From: Enterobacteriaceae bacterium RIT693 | GTDB lineage: Bacteria; Pseudomonadota; Gammaproteobacteria; Enterobacterales; Enterobacteriaceae | Direction: 5' to 3' | NCBI GenBank assembly: GCA_009668225.1 | Contig: WJYK01000006.1 | Span: 1-64,000 of the forward strand | Length of the DNA: 64,000 nt | In this document: one piece after another, positions 1 to 8,723 of the stretch | How positions within the stretch are numbered: position 1 is the stretch's first letter | How the letters are laid out: each line of letters opens with the position of its first letter | Notes under the pieces: generated by a model | Told to the model about the DNA's origin: nothing | Databases searched by the model: none | Seen by the model: the letters and a program-made list of their open reading frames with translations, nothing else | Program-made: the position numbers and the translations under genes

Positions 1-1784
1 CGCTGCCGGACAGCACGGTGGTGAACGTGGTGGCAAAAGACGCCTCAGGTAACCAGAGTCCGGTGGCCAGCGTCACTGTGGATGCCATCGTCCCGGGTGC
101 TCCGGTGATTAATCCGACAGAGGGTCATACCCTCAGTGGCACTGCGGAAGCGAACTCAACGGTTGTTTTAACCGATACAAACAATAACCCTATAGGCCAG
201 ACAACGGCCGATGCTGAAGGCAACTGGACGTTCACCCCGTCAACACCGCTTTTAGAGGGAACGCAAGTTGTGGCGGTGGCAAAGGATGCCTCAGGTAACA
301 TCAGTCCACCATCAACCGTTACTGTGCTGCTTGCTCCAACGATTACGGTGCCTGAAGCCTCTGATGGATGGTTAAATGCGCAAGAGCTAAGTGATGGCAT
401 TCAAGTCAACGTCACCGTTCGCCCTGGCATGACAGTGGGGCAAGTCATTAATGTCACCTTCTCAGGTCAAAATGGTTATGAAATCACCACTCCTCATACT
501 GTTACTGCGGAGGATATTGCCGCAGGCAGCGTAACGATAACGGTAATACCGCCTGCTGAGATGGGACCGTTTCCCCAGGGGGCCGGCAGCATTTCTGCCA
601 ACATAGATGGAGGCCCGGCTTCAGCCGCCGTTGATGCAACCGTTGACACCCTTCCACCGGCGACGCCCGTATTATCCGTTATAGGAACTGAACTTGGGAT
701 CCTCGGTGATGCCGGATCAACGTTCACTGTCACACTCAAGTTTGGTGGTGTGACGCATACCGCAACGGTTACGGCAGATGGCAGTGGAAAAGGCTCCCTT
801 GATTTACTGACAGGTTTTGATTCAACGCTTACATGGGATCAATTACTTAATGCACAGCTTTCCGTTACCGGAACCGATCCGGCGGGCAATAACAGTAACG
901 TCGCCTCCATCGGAGTCGGTGAAAACATCCCTCAACCCGTTACGATTGGCAACTTCGGGTTGGATTTTGCACTCTTCCCTCCTACCTTTGGCTTTAGTGG
1001 CACCACTTCCCCTAACGCAATTATCGCCCTGACCGTTAAGACGCCAGCAGGTGATGTGTCGTTGTCCTTGACGGCCGATGCAAACGGACATTTCTCGCTC
1101 AATATACTCAGCCCGGATGTATTGAATGAATTGAATTTGACCATTCAGGAGATTTTAAATCTTGGCGATCAACTCTCCTTTGACCTCACTGCAACCGACA
1201 CTAACGGCAATATTAGTGCAGATTATGGTATCGGGCTTAGTGCAAGTGGCGTGACGGTCAGCCTGGGTGAAATTGAAATCAATGGCACGGCGGGTAATGA
1301 CGTTTTGTCAGGTGCGGATGGCATGTCTGAGCACATTAGTGCGGGCGCAGGTGACGACCTAATTTTACATGTTGGTACCGGGGACCAGGTGAGTGCAGGC
1401 GATGGAAATGACACCATTGAGATTGTACAAACCAATTTCACCAGCATCGATGGCGGGACGGGATTTGATACGCTGCTCCTGGCTGATGGCATCAATCTTG
1501 ATTACAACAGCCCCGGTACAGGCACCCTGGCGAATATCGAACGCATTGATATGGGAACAGGGGATACCGGCAGCAACCTGACATTAACTGCGTCAGAGGT
1601 TGTCGCCATCACGGATGGCAACGACACCCTGCAGATTACCGGTGAAGCCAACGATACCTTGCATGTGGCGGGGGCGGTGAATACAGGCGCAACACAACAA
1701 ATTGAGGGTATTACCTACGACGTTTATTCCTTTGGCAATGCAACGCTGCTTATCGAAGAAAACACCGTTAAGGTTGAAGCTTGA
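1..1784 (+). CDS. Large RTX/BapA-like secreted adhesin, C-terminal part (5' truncated by window)
   Basis: This is the last 593 residues of a giant surface adhesin. The frame is open from base 3, so the gene starts before the window. The visible start is an Ig-like repeat ending in VVAKDASGN, and a second copy ends in VAVAKDASGN. These are followed by further beta-sandwich blocks rich in Thr, Val and Asp. Near the C-terminus lie glycine/aspartate-rich nonapeptide-like runs (GTAGNDVLSG, GAGDDLI, GDGNDTI), as in RTX calcium-binding and type I secretion target domains. Cys is absent from the visible part, as is usual for exported adhesins. Genes for a TolC-like, an ABC and a HlyD-like protein follow directly, matching the layout of the Salmonella bapABCD locus. 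The likely role is cell-surface biofilm adhesion, by family and context. Total length and anchoring type (LapA-like retention or release) cannot be judged here. Confidence 0.88.
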   Translation, partial: LPDSTVVNVVAKDASGNQSPVASVTVDAIVPGAPVINPTEGHTLSGTAEANSTVVLTDTNNNPIGQTTADAEGNWTFTPSTPLLEGTQVVAVAKDASGNISPPSTVTVLLAPTITVPEASDGWLNAQELSDGIQVNVTVRPGMTVGQVINVTFSGQNGYEITTPHTVTAEDIAAGSVTITVIPPAEMGPFPQGAGSISANIDGGPASAAVDATVDTLPPATPVLSVIGTELGILGDAGSTFTVTLKFGGVTHTATVTADGSGKGSLDLLTGFDSTLTWDQLLNAQLSVTGTDPAGNNSNVASIGVGENIPQPVTIGNFGLDFALFPPTFGFSGTTSPNAIIALTVKTPAGDVSLSLTADANGHFSLNILSPDVLNELNLTIQEILNLGDQLSFDLTATDTNGNISADYGIGLSASGVTVSLGEIEINGTAGNDVLSGADGMSEHISAGAGDDLILHVGTGDQVSAGDGNDTIEIVQTNFTSIDGGTGFDTLLLADGINLDYNSPGTGTLANIERIDMGTGDTGSNLTLTASEVVAITDGNDTLQITGEANDTLHVAGAVNTGATQQIEGITYDVYSFGNATLLIEENTVKVEA

Positions 1785-3094
1785 TGCCATCTGTTCCCCA
1801 CAGTAAACGGGGTCTGACAGGGGTAATCTTGCTCCTGTCAGCTTGCCTGCCGCTTTCCGGGCAGGCCATGCCCCTTGCACAAGCCGTCATGGCAGGGCTG
1901 AGTATAAACCCAAAAGTTCGCTTAGCGCTTGCAGAGGCAGAGCGCGCGGGCATTGAAGTCAGTATGTCAAAAAGCGGCTATCTGCCCAGCTTAACGGTGT
2001 CTGCAGGCCCTGAGCTGTCTCGTATGGCGCAGCCTGGTTATGATATTACTGCCTCGCAAATGCTCTATGACTGGGGGCGGGTTGCAAGTGAAGTTGAGAG
2101 CGCCAATGCAACCCATCGAAAATATTTACACGCTCTGCTGGTTGCTCAAGACGACAGTGCGTTAAACATCATTGAGATTTATTTGGATGTATTAGCTTCC
2201 CGGGAACGGATTAAAACCGTCAAAGCGCATATTCACGCCCTGAATGATATCGAGCAATTAACAACTGTACGCGATGCACAAGGCTATTCTGACCGAAGTG
2301 AGCTGGAGCGCACTCGGCTTGAGCTTTCTCGTGCACAAGAGCAACTGGCTATTGAAGAAGGTAGTTTGCAGGAGGCCGATGAGCAATACCACATCCTGGT
2401 CGGTCAGCCTGCACGAGACCTCATCATGCCCCACCCTCCGTCATTAAAAAAAAGCTTAGCGTCTAAAGACTTAAATCAAGTCATCGATAATTCTCCGTTG
2501 CTTAAAAAAGCAAAAGCGGAAGTCGATGTGTCAAAAGCCGCCCTTCAGAAAACAAAGGCCGCCCTTTTGCCACAACTTAATTTAGAAGCCACTGCACTTC
2601 GCCGTGAGACGGGCGGTCGAATGGATAACGATACCGTCGTGTCCCTGCGATTCCGTATGGACACACTCCAGGGGCTCTCTAATTTCCAAAGACCCCTGGC
2701 CGCAGCCCGGCAACTTGAAGCCTCGCAGTGGCAACGTGATACCACTCATCGAGATATTAGAAGGCAACTACAGACATTATTAGATAACACTAACACCCTC
2801 AAAACCCGCATTAAATCACTTACTCAGCAAATGAAAACGGCACACGAGGTTATTGAGTTATATAAAACGCAATTTGAGGTAGGCCATCGCGACGTTATTG
2901 ATTTATTAAACGTTCAGCGAGAGCAATTTGAGGTGGAACGGCAATTGATCAATTCACAGATTGAGCAAAAGCGCCTCAATTATCGCGCTGCCGCACAAAT
3001 TGGTTTTTTGCCGCATTTACTGGAAGAAAACCGTAAAGATGGAAATATAAAACACATGGATAGAAGCCTTTCACGATTTGTAGAGGAAAAATGA
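1784..3094 (+). CDS. TolC-family outer membrane channel of the adhesin type I secretion system
   Basis: This is a 436-residue outer membrane efflux protein. A signal peptide is visible (basic start, hydrophobic LTGVILLLSACLPL, then the GQAMPL cleavage region). After it come the long alpha-helical repeats of the TolC/OEP family, with motifs such as DVLASRERI, YLPSLTVSAG and LLNVQREQFEVERQL. The ATG at 1784 overlaps the adhesin stop (TGATG) and has AAGG ten bases upstream. A TTG three bases earlier is less likely. Its place between the adhesin gene and the ABC exporter gene makes it the dedicated outer-membrane exit duct for the adhesin. Translational coupling to the adhesin is likely. The last ~25 residues are charged and not conserved in type. 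Confidence 0.9.
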   Translation: MPSVPHSKRGLTGVILLLSACLPLSGQAMPLAQAVMAGLSINPKVRLALAEAERAGIEVSMSKSGYLPSLTVSAGPELSRMAQPGYDITASQMLYDWGRVASEVESANATHRKYLHALLVAQDDSALNIIEIYLDVLASRERIKTVKAHIHALNDIEQLTTVRDAQGYSDRSELERTRLELSRAQEQLAIEEGSLQEADEQYHILVGQPARDLIMPHPPSLKKSLASKDLNQVIDNSPLLKKAKAEVDVSKAALQKTKAALLPQLNLEATALRRETGGRMDNDTVVSLRFRMDTLQGLSNFQRPLAAARQLEASQWQRDTTHRDIRRQLQTLLDNTNTLKTRIKSLTQQMKTAHEVIELYKTQFEVGHRDVIDLLNVQREQFEVERQLINSQIEQKRLNYRAAAQIGFLPHLLEENRKDGNIKHMDRSLSRFVEEK

Positions 3095-3095
3095 G

Positions 3096-5231
3096 ATGAG
3101 CTGGGTTTCAAATGAACAGGGTTGCCCCTTATCTCAAGGCCTACACCTTTTGTGCCACCAGCTGGGAAAAGAGGTAAGTCTGTCAGGTCTTATTGAAGGA
3201 TTACCCCTTGAAAAGGGAAGACTTCCTTTAAAACTTGCCCCCCGGGCGCTACGCCGCTTAAACATTAATGCACACGTTATTCTCCACCCCTTGCGGCAAA
3301 TAGATGCGTATTTACTGCCTGCTTTATTGGTTATGAATGATGGTAAGTCGGTGATATTGGTAAAAGTGGACAAAGCACATGCTGATATTTTACTCCCACA
3401 GGCACAAGGTGGCCTCGAACGCGTTGTTTTAGAACAGCTTGAACAGCACTACAGTGGAAAAGTTATTTTCGCCAAGTGCCAATACCGCGTAGATGACAGA
3501 GTGGGTGATTTCGCCAAACCCCTTCCTGAACATTGGTTTTTTGGCCCATTAAAAGGGCTGTGGCGCTCTTATCTTGAAGTCGCAATCGCGGCATTGACGG
3601 CGAATGTCTTAGCCACCGTATCAGCGCTGTTTGCGATGCAGGTTTATGACAAAGTTGTGCCCAATAATGCCTTTGATACCCTTTGGCTTCTGACCAGTGG
3701 CGTCGTACTTGCTATCGTGTTTGACGGGGTACTTCGCATTATGCGTGGCTACCTGTTAAATGTGATGGGCAAGCGCCTTGATTTACAGCTCTCGACATTG
3801 CTGTTCTCCAGAGTCTTAGGCACAAGGCTTGCTGCCAAACCGGCCTCCATGGGCGCATTTAGCACGCAAGTGCGAGAATTTGAATCGGTGAGAGAGTTTT
3901 TCACCTCATCGAGTGCCGCCCTTATAAGCGATCTCCCGTTCGTGTTGATTTTTTTATTGTTGATCGCGCTCATTGGTGGGCCTGTAGTTTGGGTTCCTCT
4001 CTTTGCAGGGGCGTTAATGGTGTTGCCCGGGCTCTTGACTCAGCGGCGCCTTGCCAATTTATCGCGGCAAAATCTTCGGGAAGGGGCGATGAAAAATAGC
4101 GTCCTGCTTGAAGCCTTTGAACATCTGGAAACGGTGAAAAGTACGCGGGCTGAAGGACGTTGCCTGTTTCACTGGGAGAGGCTTACCGGCAAACTTTCTA
4201 ATACGGCGCTAAAAACCTATGCGCTCACATCAACGCTCAGTTATTTGGCAAGCATGGTGCAACAAATTTGCTACGTCGGCGTAGTGGTTATTGGGGTTTA
4301 TCAAATCAGCGAGGGGGCAATGACGGTGGGTTCCCTGATTGCCTGTTCGATTCTTTCTTCGCGCGCGATAGCTCCTCTGTCTCAAGTAGCGGGCATTTTA
4401 GGACGCTGGCAGCACACTCGTGTGGCGATGGAAGGTTTAAATCAGTTAATGGCAGCCCCCCAGGAAAGGGAACCCGGTAAGCAGTTTATCCATCGTGAAC
4501 GTCTCAGCGGGCATTATGATCTACAGAATGTGAAGCTAAGTCATGGGGATAATCCCCCGGTGGTGGATATCAACACCTTGACCATTATGCCCGGCGAACG
4601 TGTGGCACTCTTAGGCGGTAACGGTGCGGGGAAATCTACGTTGCTGCGGTTGCTTACAGGCTTACTTGATGGGCAGTCCGGGCGTTTATTATTAGATGGC
4701 GTGAATCTGCATCAAATTGACCCCGCAGACAGGCAACGTAACATCGGCTACCTGCCTCAGGATGTCGCCCTCTTTTTCGGCACACTTCGCGAAAATCTCA
4801 ATCTTGCGAACAACGCCATACAGGACGATGAGATGTTAGAAGCGATCGATGGCGTGGGATTAGGTGAGTTTGTCAGGCAGCATCCGTTGGGCCTTGATAT
4901 GCCACTGCAGGGCAATTCAAGCCTTTCAGGCGGGCAACGTCAGGCGGTAGGCCTTGCCCGTATCATCCTGCAAGATCCTGCCATCTTATTACTTGATGAA
5001 CCCACCGCGGCGCTGGACCAAAACAGTGAAAACCAGGCCATTATGTTTTTACAACAATGGTTGGGAAAGCGAACCTTGATTATCACAACACACAAAAAAC
5101 AGGTACTTGAACTCGCCGACAGGGCCATTGTTTTGCGTCAAGGGAAAATAGTTATGGATGGCAATCTTTCGCAAGTTGTTCAGGGCAATCAGGTAAACGC
5201 CCCGCGCCCCCAACAGGGAGGTCAACGCTGA
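3096..5231 (+). CDS. Type I secretion ABC exporter (LapB/HlyB-like), ATPase-permease
   Basis: This is a 711-residue inner membrane ABC exporter. Residues 1-140 resemble a C39 peptidase-like domain, probably the inactive form used to bind RTX substrates. Residues ~150-430 carry about six membrane helices, including ANVLATVSALFAMQVYDKVVP, a motif usual in this family. The nucleotide-binding domain holds Walker A GGNGAGKST (residues 507-515), the signature LSGGQRQ (~610), Walker B ILLLDEPTAALD (~630) and the H-loop ITTHKK. Start ATG 3096 lies one base after the upstream stop. It powers export of the upstream adhesin across both membranes together with the flanking TolC-like and HlyD-like proteins. 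A two-step LapG-type processing system is not visible in the window. Confidence 0.92.
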   Translation: MSWVSNEQGCPLSQGLHLLCHQLGKEVSLSGLIEGLPLEKGRLPLKLAPRALRRLNINAHVILHPLRQIDAYLLPALLVMNDGKSVILVKVDKAHADILLPQAQGGLERVVLEQLEQHYSGKVIFAKCQYRVDDRVGDFAKPLPEHWFFGPLKGLWRSYLEVAIAALTANVLATVSALFAMQVYDKVVPNNAFDTLWLLTSGVVLAIVFDGVLRIMRGYLLNVMGKRLDLQLSTLLFSRVLGTRLAAKPASMGAFSTQVREFESVREFFTSSSAALISDLPFVLIFLLLIALIGGPVVWVPLFAGALMVLPGLLTQRRLANLSRQNLREGAMKNSVLLEAFEHLETVKSTRAEGRCLFHWERLTGKLSNTALKTYALTSTLSYLASMVQQICYVGVVVIGVYQISEGAMTVGSLIACSILSSRAIAPLSQVAGILGRWQHTRVAMEGLNQLMAAPQEREPGKQFIHRERLSGHYDLQNVKLSHGDNPPVVDINTLTIMPGERVALLGGNGAGKSTLLRLLTGLLDGQSGRLLLDGVNLHQIDPADRQRNIGYLPQDVALFFGTLRENLNLANNAIQDDEMLEAIDGVGLGEFVRQHPLGLDMPLQGNSSLSGGQRQAVGLARIILQDPAILLLDEPTAALDQNSENQAIMFLQQWLGKRTLIITTHKKQVLELADRAIVLRQGKIVMDGNLSQVVQGNQVNAPRPQQGGQR

Positions 5232-5232
5232 A

Positions 5233-6408
5233 ATGAAAACCTCCCGTCTTCGACGCCAATTAGACGATCCGATGCTTGCCACCACACACCCTGCCTATCG
5301 CCCCTTGCTGTGGGTTGTGATGGGCGTCGTTTTACTGGCTGTGGCCTGGGCCGCCCTGGCCGAGCTTGATGAAACGACCCGAGGGGAAGGACGGGTAGTA
5401 CCATTTAGTCGTACCCAGAAAATTCAAAGCCTTGAGGGAGGAATTTTAAAAGAACTAATGGTCAAGGAAGGCGATTTGGTTGAGGCCGACCAGCAGCTCT
5501 TACGCCTTGATAACACGCATTTTCTAACAAGTTTTCAAGAGTCGGCCAATCATGCTAAAGCTCTGCAAGCCACCATTGCACGTCTTGATGCAGAAGTATT
5601 GGAAAAAAAGGAAATTGATTTTCCACACACCATCGATCCCAGGGGTCCGTTGGCACGCTCTGAAAATGAGCTATTCAGGTCGCGTCGAGATAAACTGTTG
5701 GAAAATGCACAAGCAATAGCGCAACAAATTCACCTTGCAAAACAGCAGCTAAACCTCATTCGTCCGCTGGTGACCAAACATGCGGTGAGTCAAATGGAAG
5801 CATTAAGACTCAGTCAGGATATCACTACCCTACAAGGAAAATTATCCGAGCTTAAGAACACCTACTCTCAGGATGCCTACACTGAACGCTCGCAAAGAAA
5901 GGCCGAACTCAGCGCCCTTGAACCCATAGTGCTACAAAGACGAGACCAGCTGCAGCGAACGGATATTACTTCCCCTGTACGTGGTCGGGTGAATACCATC
6001 TTAATCAACACCAGAGGCGGTGTTATCCAACCCGGCGAGCCGATAATGGAAATCACTCCTGCCGAAGATACCTTATTGATTGAGGCCAGGATAAAACCAC
6101 GCGATGTGGCCTTCCTGGTCCCGGGGATGCCAGCAAGAGTTAAAATTACGGCTTACGATTATTCTATCTACGGTGATTTGCAAGGCACGCTTGAGCAAAT
6201 CAGTGCTGACACTATTGAAGAAGACACCGCTCATGGTAAAGAATCTTTTTATCAGGTATTGATAAAAACTGACGCGAATCAGTTAAAACGTGGCGATAAA
6301 ATACTTCCCATCATTCCGGGAATGGTTGCTGAAGTAGACATTATCAGCGGCAAGCGCAGCGTCCTGAATTATTTACTACGGCCCTTGCTCAAAGCACGGC
6401 TTTATTAG
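5233..6408 (+). CDS. HlyD/LapC-type membrane fusion protein of the adhesin secretion system
   Basis: This is a 391-residue periplasmic adaptor. Residues 24-43 form the single N-terminal membrane anchor (PLLWVVMGVVLLAVAWAAL), directly followed by DETTRGEGRVVP, the classic start of the HlyD lipoyl domain. GGILKELMVKEGD is the first biotinyl-lipoyl half, a coiled coil spans about residues 95-230, and TSPVRGRVNTI is the second lipoyl half. The C-terminal beta-barrel contains the family motif GMVAEVDIISGKRSVLNYLLRPL. The gene starts one base after the ABC exporter stop. It completes the four-gene adhesin/type I secretion operon and is followed at once by a strong terminator. Confidence 0.93.
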   Translation: MKTSRLRRQLDDPMLATTHPAYRPLLWVVMGVVLLAVAWAALAELDETTRGEGRVVPFSRTQKIQSLEGGILKELMVKEGDLVEADQQLLRLDNTHFLTSFQESANHAKALQATIARLDAEVLEKKEIDFPHTIDPRGPLARSENELFRSRRDKLLENAQAIAQQIHLAKQQLNLIRPLVTKHAVSQMEALRLSQDITTLQGKLSELKNTYSQDAYTERSQRKAELSALEPIVLQRRDQLQRTDITSPVRGRVNTILINTRGGVIQPGEPIMEITPAEDTLLIEARIKPRDVAFLVPGMPARVKITAYDYSIYGDLQGTLEQISADTIEEDTAHGKESFYQVLIKTDANQLKRGDKILPIIPGMVAEVDIISGKRSVLNYLLRPLLKARLY

Positions 6409-6425
6409 CCCCTGGTTTTAGTAAA

Positions 6426-6460
6426 AAAGAACAATCCGCATGAGGGCGGATTGTTCTTTG
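6426..6460 (+). terminator. Strong rho-independent terminator, probably bidirectional
   Basis: A perfect 14-bp inverted repeat (AAAGAACAATCCGC and its complement) surrounds a 6-base loop ATGAGG. It sits 17 bases after the HlyD-like gene and closes the adhesin operon. A-rich and T-rich edges allow use from either side, so it may also serve the leftward gene at 6516-6848. Confidence 0.88.
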
Positions 6461-6515
6461 TTAATCATACGCAGGAGAAATTACTTACAAGCCGCGTGCA
6501 TATTGCTGCAGACGC

Positions 6516-6848
6516 TTATGGCACTTTACCACTTAGATTTGCAGCCTGGCTGGTTTTCAGCTGGGCGCTATTCGAAGTGGAACGCGCCTCCTGCGCGGAT
6601 TTCATTGCATGTAAATGGTTATTTTTTTTATGAGCTTGCGAAGCTTCTTTGTGATACTTCGTGGCCTTTTGATGCTCCCGGGCGGCTTGCTCATGCGCGT
6701 TCGCGGCTTTTTCATGTGCCGCAATACCCTTTTGTGTACTCCCCACCTGCGGGGTTGCGACTTTCGACGCATCATTTATTTGCGTACCGTCTACCGCCCA
6801 GCAAGAAACACTGCCTGACAAAAGTACGATCAAAAATAATTTATGCAT
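6516..6848 (-). CDS. Small periplasmic His/Ala/Lys-rich heptad protein, SmbP-like
   Basis: This is a 110-residue protein with a signal peptide (MHKLFLIVLLSGSVSCWA). In the mature part, histidines stand exactly seven residues apart at positions 45, 52, 59, 66, 73 and 80, inside units such as AAHEKAA, NAHEQAA, REHQKAT and KYHKEAS. That pattern predicts a helical hairpin with a histidine ridge. It recalls the small metal-binding protein SmbP of Nitrosomonas, which binds copper and other divalent metals in the periplasm. The relation is judged by pattern only. Start ATG 6848 has AGAGG seven bases upstream; an in-frame ATG 15 bases earlier lacks a good ribosome site. A 14-bp palindrome lies about 43 bases upstream. 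Metal binding is inference. Confidence 0.72.
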   Translation of the reverse strand: MHKLFLIVLLSGSVSCWAVDGTQINDASKVATPQVGSTQKGIAAHEKAANAHEQAAREHQKATKYHKEASQAHKKNNHLHAMKSAQEARSTSNSAQLKTSQAANLSGKVP

Positions 6849-6890
6849 AATAATGCCTCTCATCTAAAATTAATAATAGTCTAATTAAAA

Positions 6891-6904
6891 TATGCTTAAG
6901 CATA
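6891..6904. promoter_or_regulatory. Perfect 14-bp palindrome upstream of the SmbP-like gene
   Basis: TATGCTTAAGCATA is a perfect palindrome, located 43-56 bases upstream of the leftward start codon at 6848 in an AT-rich promoter-like stretch (leftward TATTAT is a possible -10). It could be an operator. The cognate regulator is not known. Confidence 0.35.
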
Positions 6905-7153
6905 CTGCCTGATATAATGAGAAATAATGTAATGATTATTTCCTGAAGAAAGTCTAATGTTCGGCATCAGAGCAATGGCTTCAGGTGACGTAATAACTCC
7001 AAACTTTATTTAATAGGCAATAGTGCAGGCAAGGCAAAGAAACGGCATTCTCTTCCCCCCTTGCCATAGCCGCTATTAGAACAATCTCTATGTCATTTCT
7101 TTAACTGAATGTTATTTTTTACTTAAAAAACAGGCTTACCGTTGTGGACTAAA

Positions 7154-7903
7154 TTATTTTTTCGGTGAAAACAAAAAATTTCGAGTCTCATAGCTGTCTT
7201 TCGCGAAGAGATACTCTTTATAACCGCATACGAACTCAACACCTCCTCTGCCTTGTCGATAATGATAACGTGCTTGTGGACATGACTCGATATATCTATC
7301 TTGATAAGATAATGTACTTCTCTCAGTAGTATTCCCACACATAATGAGTTTTACAGAAGGGAATTTCCTCAGCACATTGAAGAAGAGATTGAGGCTTGGT
7401 TCAGCCTGTTGCTGGTAAGGATATTCAGCCATCACAATCGCAATTCTTTTTTGATTGTGGGTCGAAACAGCCAGTTGTTTCGCTAACTCAAATAGTGACG
7501 TTTGATCAAACATAACGCCTGTATGGGCCCAATCATGATTATCGAAAGCAATGAGATCCCAGTAAGCAGTGCTGAGGAATGAAAATTTTCTTAGCCCCGG
7601 AGAAGCTGAGAAAACAGTTTGCAGCCTATCTTTATTGTCATGACGTCCAGCCATCCAGTATATTGGGATATTCGCTTCATCCAAAATATCCCAGGCACGA
7701 ATGTAAGAATATACGGTTTGGTCATATGATACATTCCCCGTAATAATAATCACATCGTTAGTTGCAGGGAGATGGGTACTTTTTATAGCACCCATCACTT
7801 GTTTTAATGCTTGCCCAGAGGAAAAGTCGTGCGACTTTTTGAAGCCGGGTCCAGTAAAATGTAAGTTGCACAACTGAATAACTTTCACTTTTTCATCAGC
7901 CAT
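7154..7903 (-). CDS. CpdA-like metallophosphoesterase homologue with lost metal ligands (probable pseudoenzyme)
   Basis: This is a 249-residue cytoplasmic protein whose whole length aligns by eye with the class III cAMP phosphodiesterase Cpd[10 protein letters not shown] against [21 protein letters not shown] against LIVATGDLAQDQ, MAGRHD against LPGNHD, and [10 protein letters not shown] against VKYLLCGHIH. The metal-binding signatures are changed at nearly every ligand. D-x-H is NLH (N13), GD is GN (N57), GNHD is GRHD (R87), the histidine triplet before Pro is AEY (159-161), and GHxH is GNTT (190-193). Only H15 of the seven usual ligands remains. Catalysis is therefore unlikely and a binding or scaffold role is more plausible. 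Start ATG has AGAGG five bases upstream. It is the last gene of a leftward cassette with DUF1883, FidL-like and CadC-like genes. Confidence 0.8.
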
Positions 7904-7959
7904 GATTGCCTCTTAATATTCATTCCCTTCTCTCGTTAATCCTTCAAGCCAGTACCACG

Positions 7960-8232
7960 CTACGAGCCCACTAAAGTGGTTACACTATAAGTAATATTTT
8001 TATCATCATTTTCAAAAATGATAACAAGCTCCCAAAAATCGGAATAAAAGACGGTTAATACCTGCGGCGACTCCTGAAATATAGGATTATAATTTTGATG
8101 CGGCCCCCTGAGATCGGCCCTGAAAAGTTTAAACTCCTCCGGTGTAAATAGATATACGGCACAGCGTTGGGAACATTGCACCTCAACGCTCTCATTGGCA
8201 TTTAAAAAATAGCGTTCATGAATGTATTTCAT
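7960..8232 (-). CDS. DUF1883 domain protein (small)
   Basis: This is a 90-residue soluble protein that looks like a single DUF1883 domain. It has MKYIHERYFLNANESVEVQC at the start, then AVYLFTPEEFKLFRA, the central SPQVLTVFY and a terminal WELVIIF strand. There is no signal peptide. The ATG at 8232 carries GGAGG only two bases upstream; longer in-frame starts at 8265 and 8277 overlap the preceding gene and lack clear ribosome sites. It begins 14 bases after the FidL-like gene stop, which suggests one operon. DUF1883 has no settled function; in other bacteria it also occurs fused to TIR domains. A second DUF1883 protein lies at 17044-17394. Confidence 0.75.
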   Translation of the reverse strand: MKYIHERYFLNANESVEVQCSQRCAVYLFTPEEFKLFRADLRGPHQNYNPIFQESPQVLTVFYSDFWELVIIFENDDKNITYSVTTLVGS

Positions 8233-8246
8233 ATATCCTCCACTAA

Positions 8247-8723
8247 TTAGACTTTCTCTTGACATGTCATGACCCAATTGTCATTGACATATACCATATA
8301 CACTCCTCGTCTCAGGCGATGAAAGACAAGGTTGATATCCTCATCTTTAGCACTGAAAAGCACACGCTTATCTGAAGCCGTATCTGTAGGGTAAATATAC
8401 CTCTGCTTCACCCTGGTACCGATCACCCCAGTCGAAATTGGTGATATAGTGTCAAGCAAGAGATCACGCCGTAGAACCACACTCTCCCCCTCCTCCTTAA
8501 TGAGCGCAAAAATACTTATCTTATTTTGCTTGAGCCAAAAAGTTACGGTGCCAGTAAACACATAGGGCTTTAGGTCATCACCAATAAACTCACCGCTGTC
8601 AATAGTGCTGACACAAGGGTTATCTGGAATGTGGTCATCCACAATCCTCATATAAAACAGTGTGGCACTAATAATACCCACCACGAACACCATTAATAAG
8701 ATGAAAAAGAATCGTTTCGACAT
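8247..8723 (-). CDS. FidL-like membrane-anchored periplasmic partner of a ToxR/CadC-like regulator
   Basis: This is a 158-residue protein with one N-terminal membrane helix (residues 5-24) and a periplasmic beta-rich domain. A Cys pair near the two ends of that domain (C37 and C154) could form a disulfide. The ATG at 8723 has AGGA nine bases upstream and overlaps the 3' end of the upstream regulator gene by 31 bases. Size, topology and the overlapping order match the YqeI/YqeJ, GrvA/FidL and VtrA/VtrC arrangements, in which the second protein joins the regulator's periplasmic domain to sense a small molecule. The FidL label rests on layout and general character, not on a database search. The ligand is unknown. 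Confidence 0.62.
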   Translation of the reverse strand: MSKRFFFILLMVFVVGIISATLFYMRIVDDHIPDNPCVSTIDSGEFIGDDLKPYVFTGTVTFWLKQNKISIFALIKEEGESVVLRRDLLLDTISPISTGVIGTRVKQRYIYPTDTASDKRVLFSAKDEDINLVFHRLRRGVYMVYVNDNWVMTCQEKV

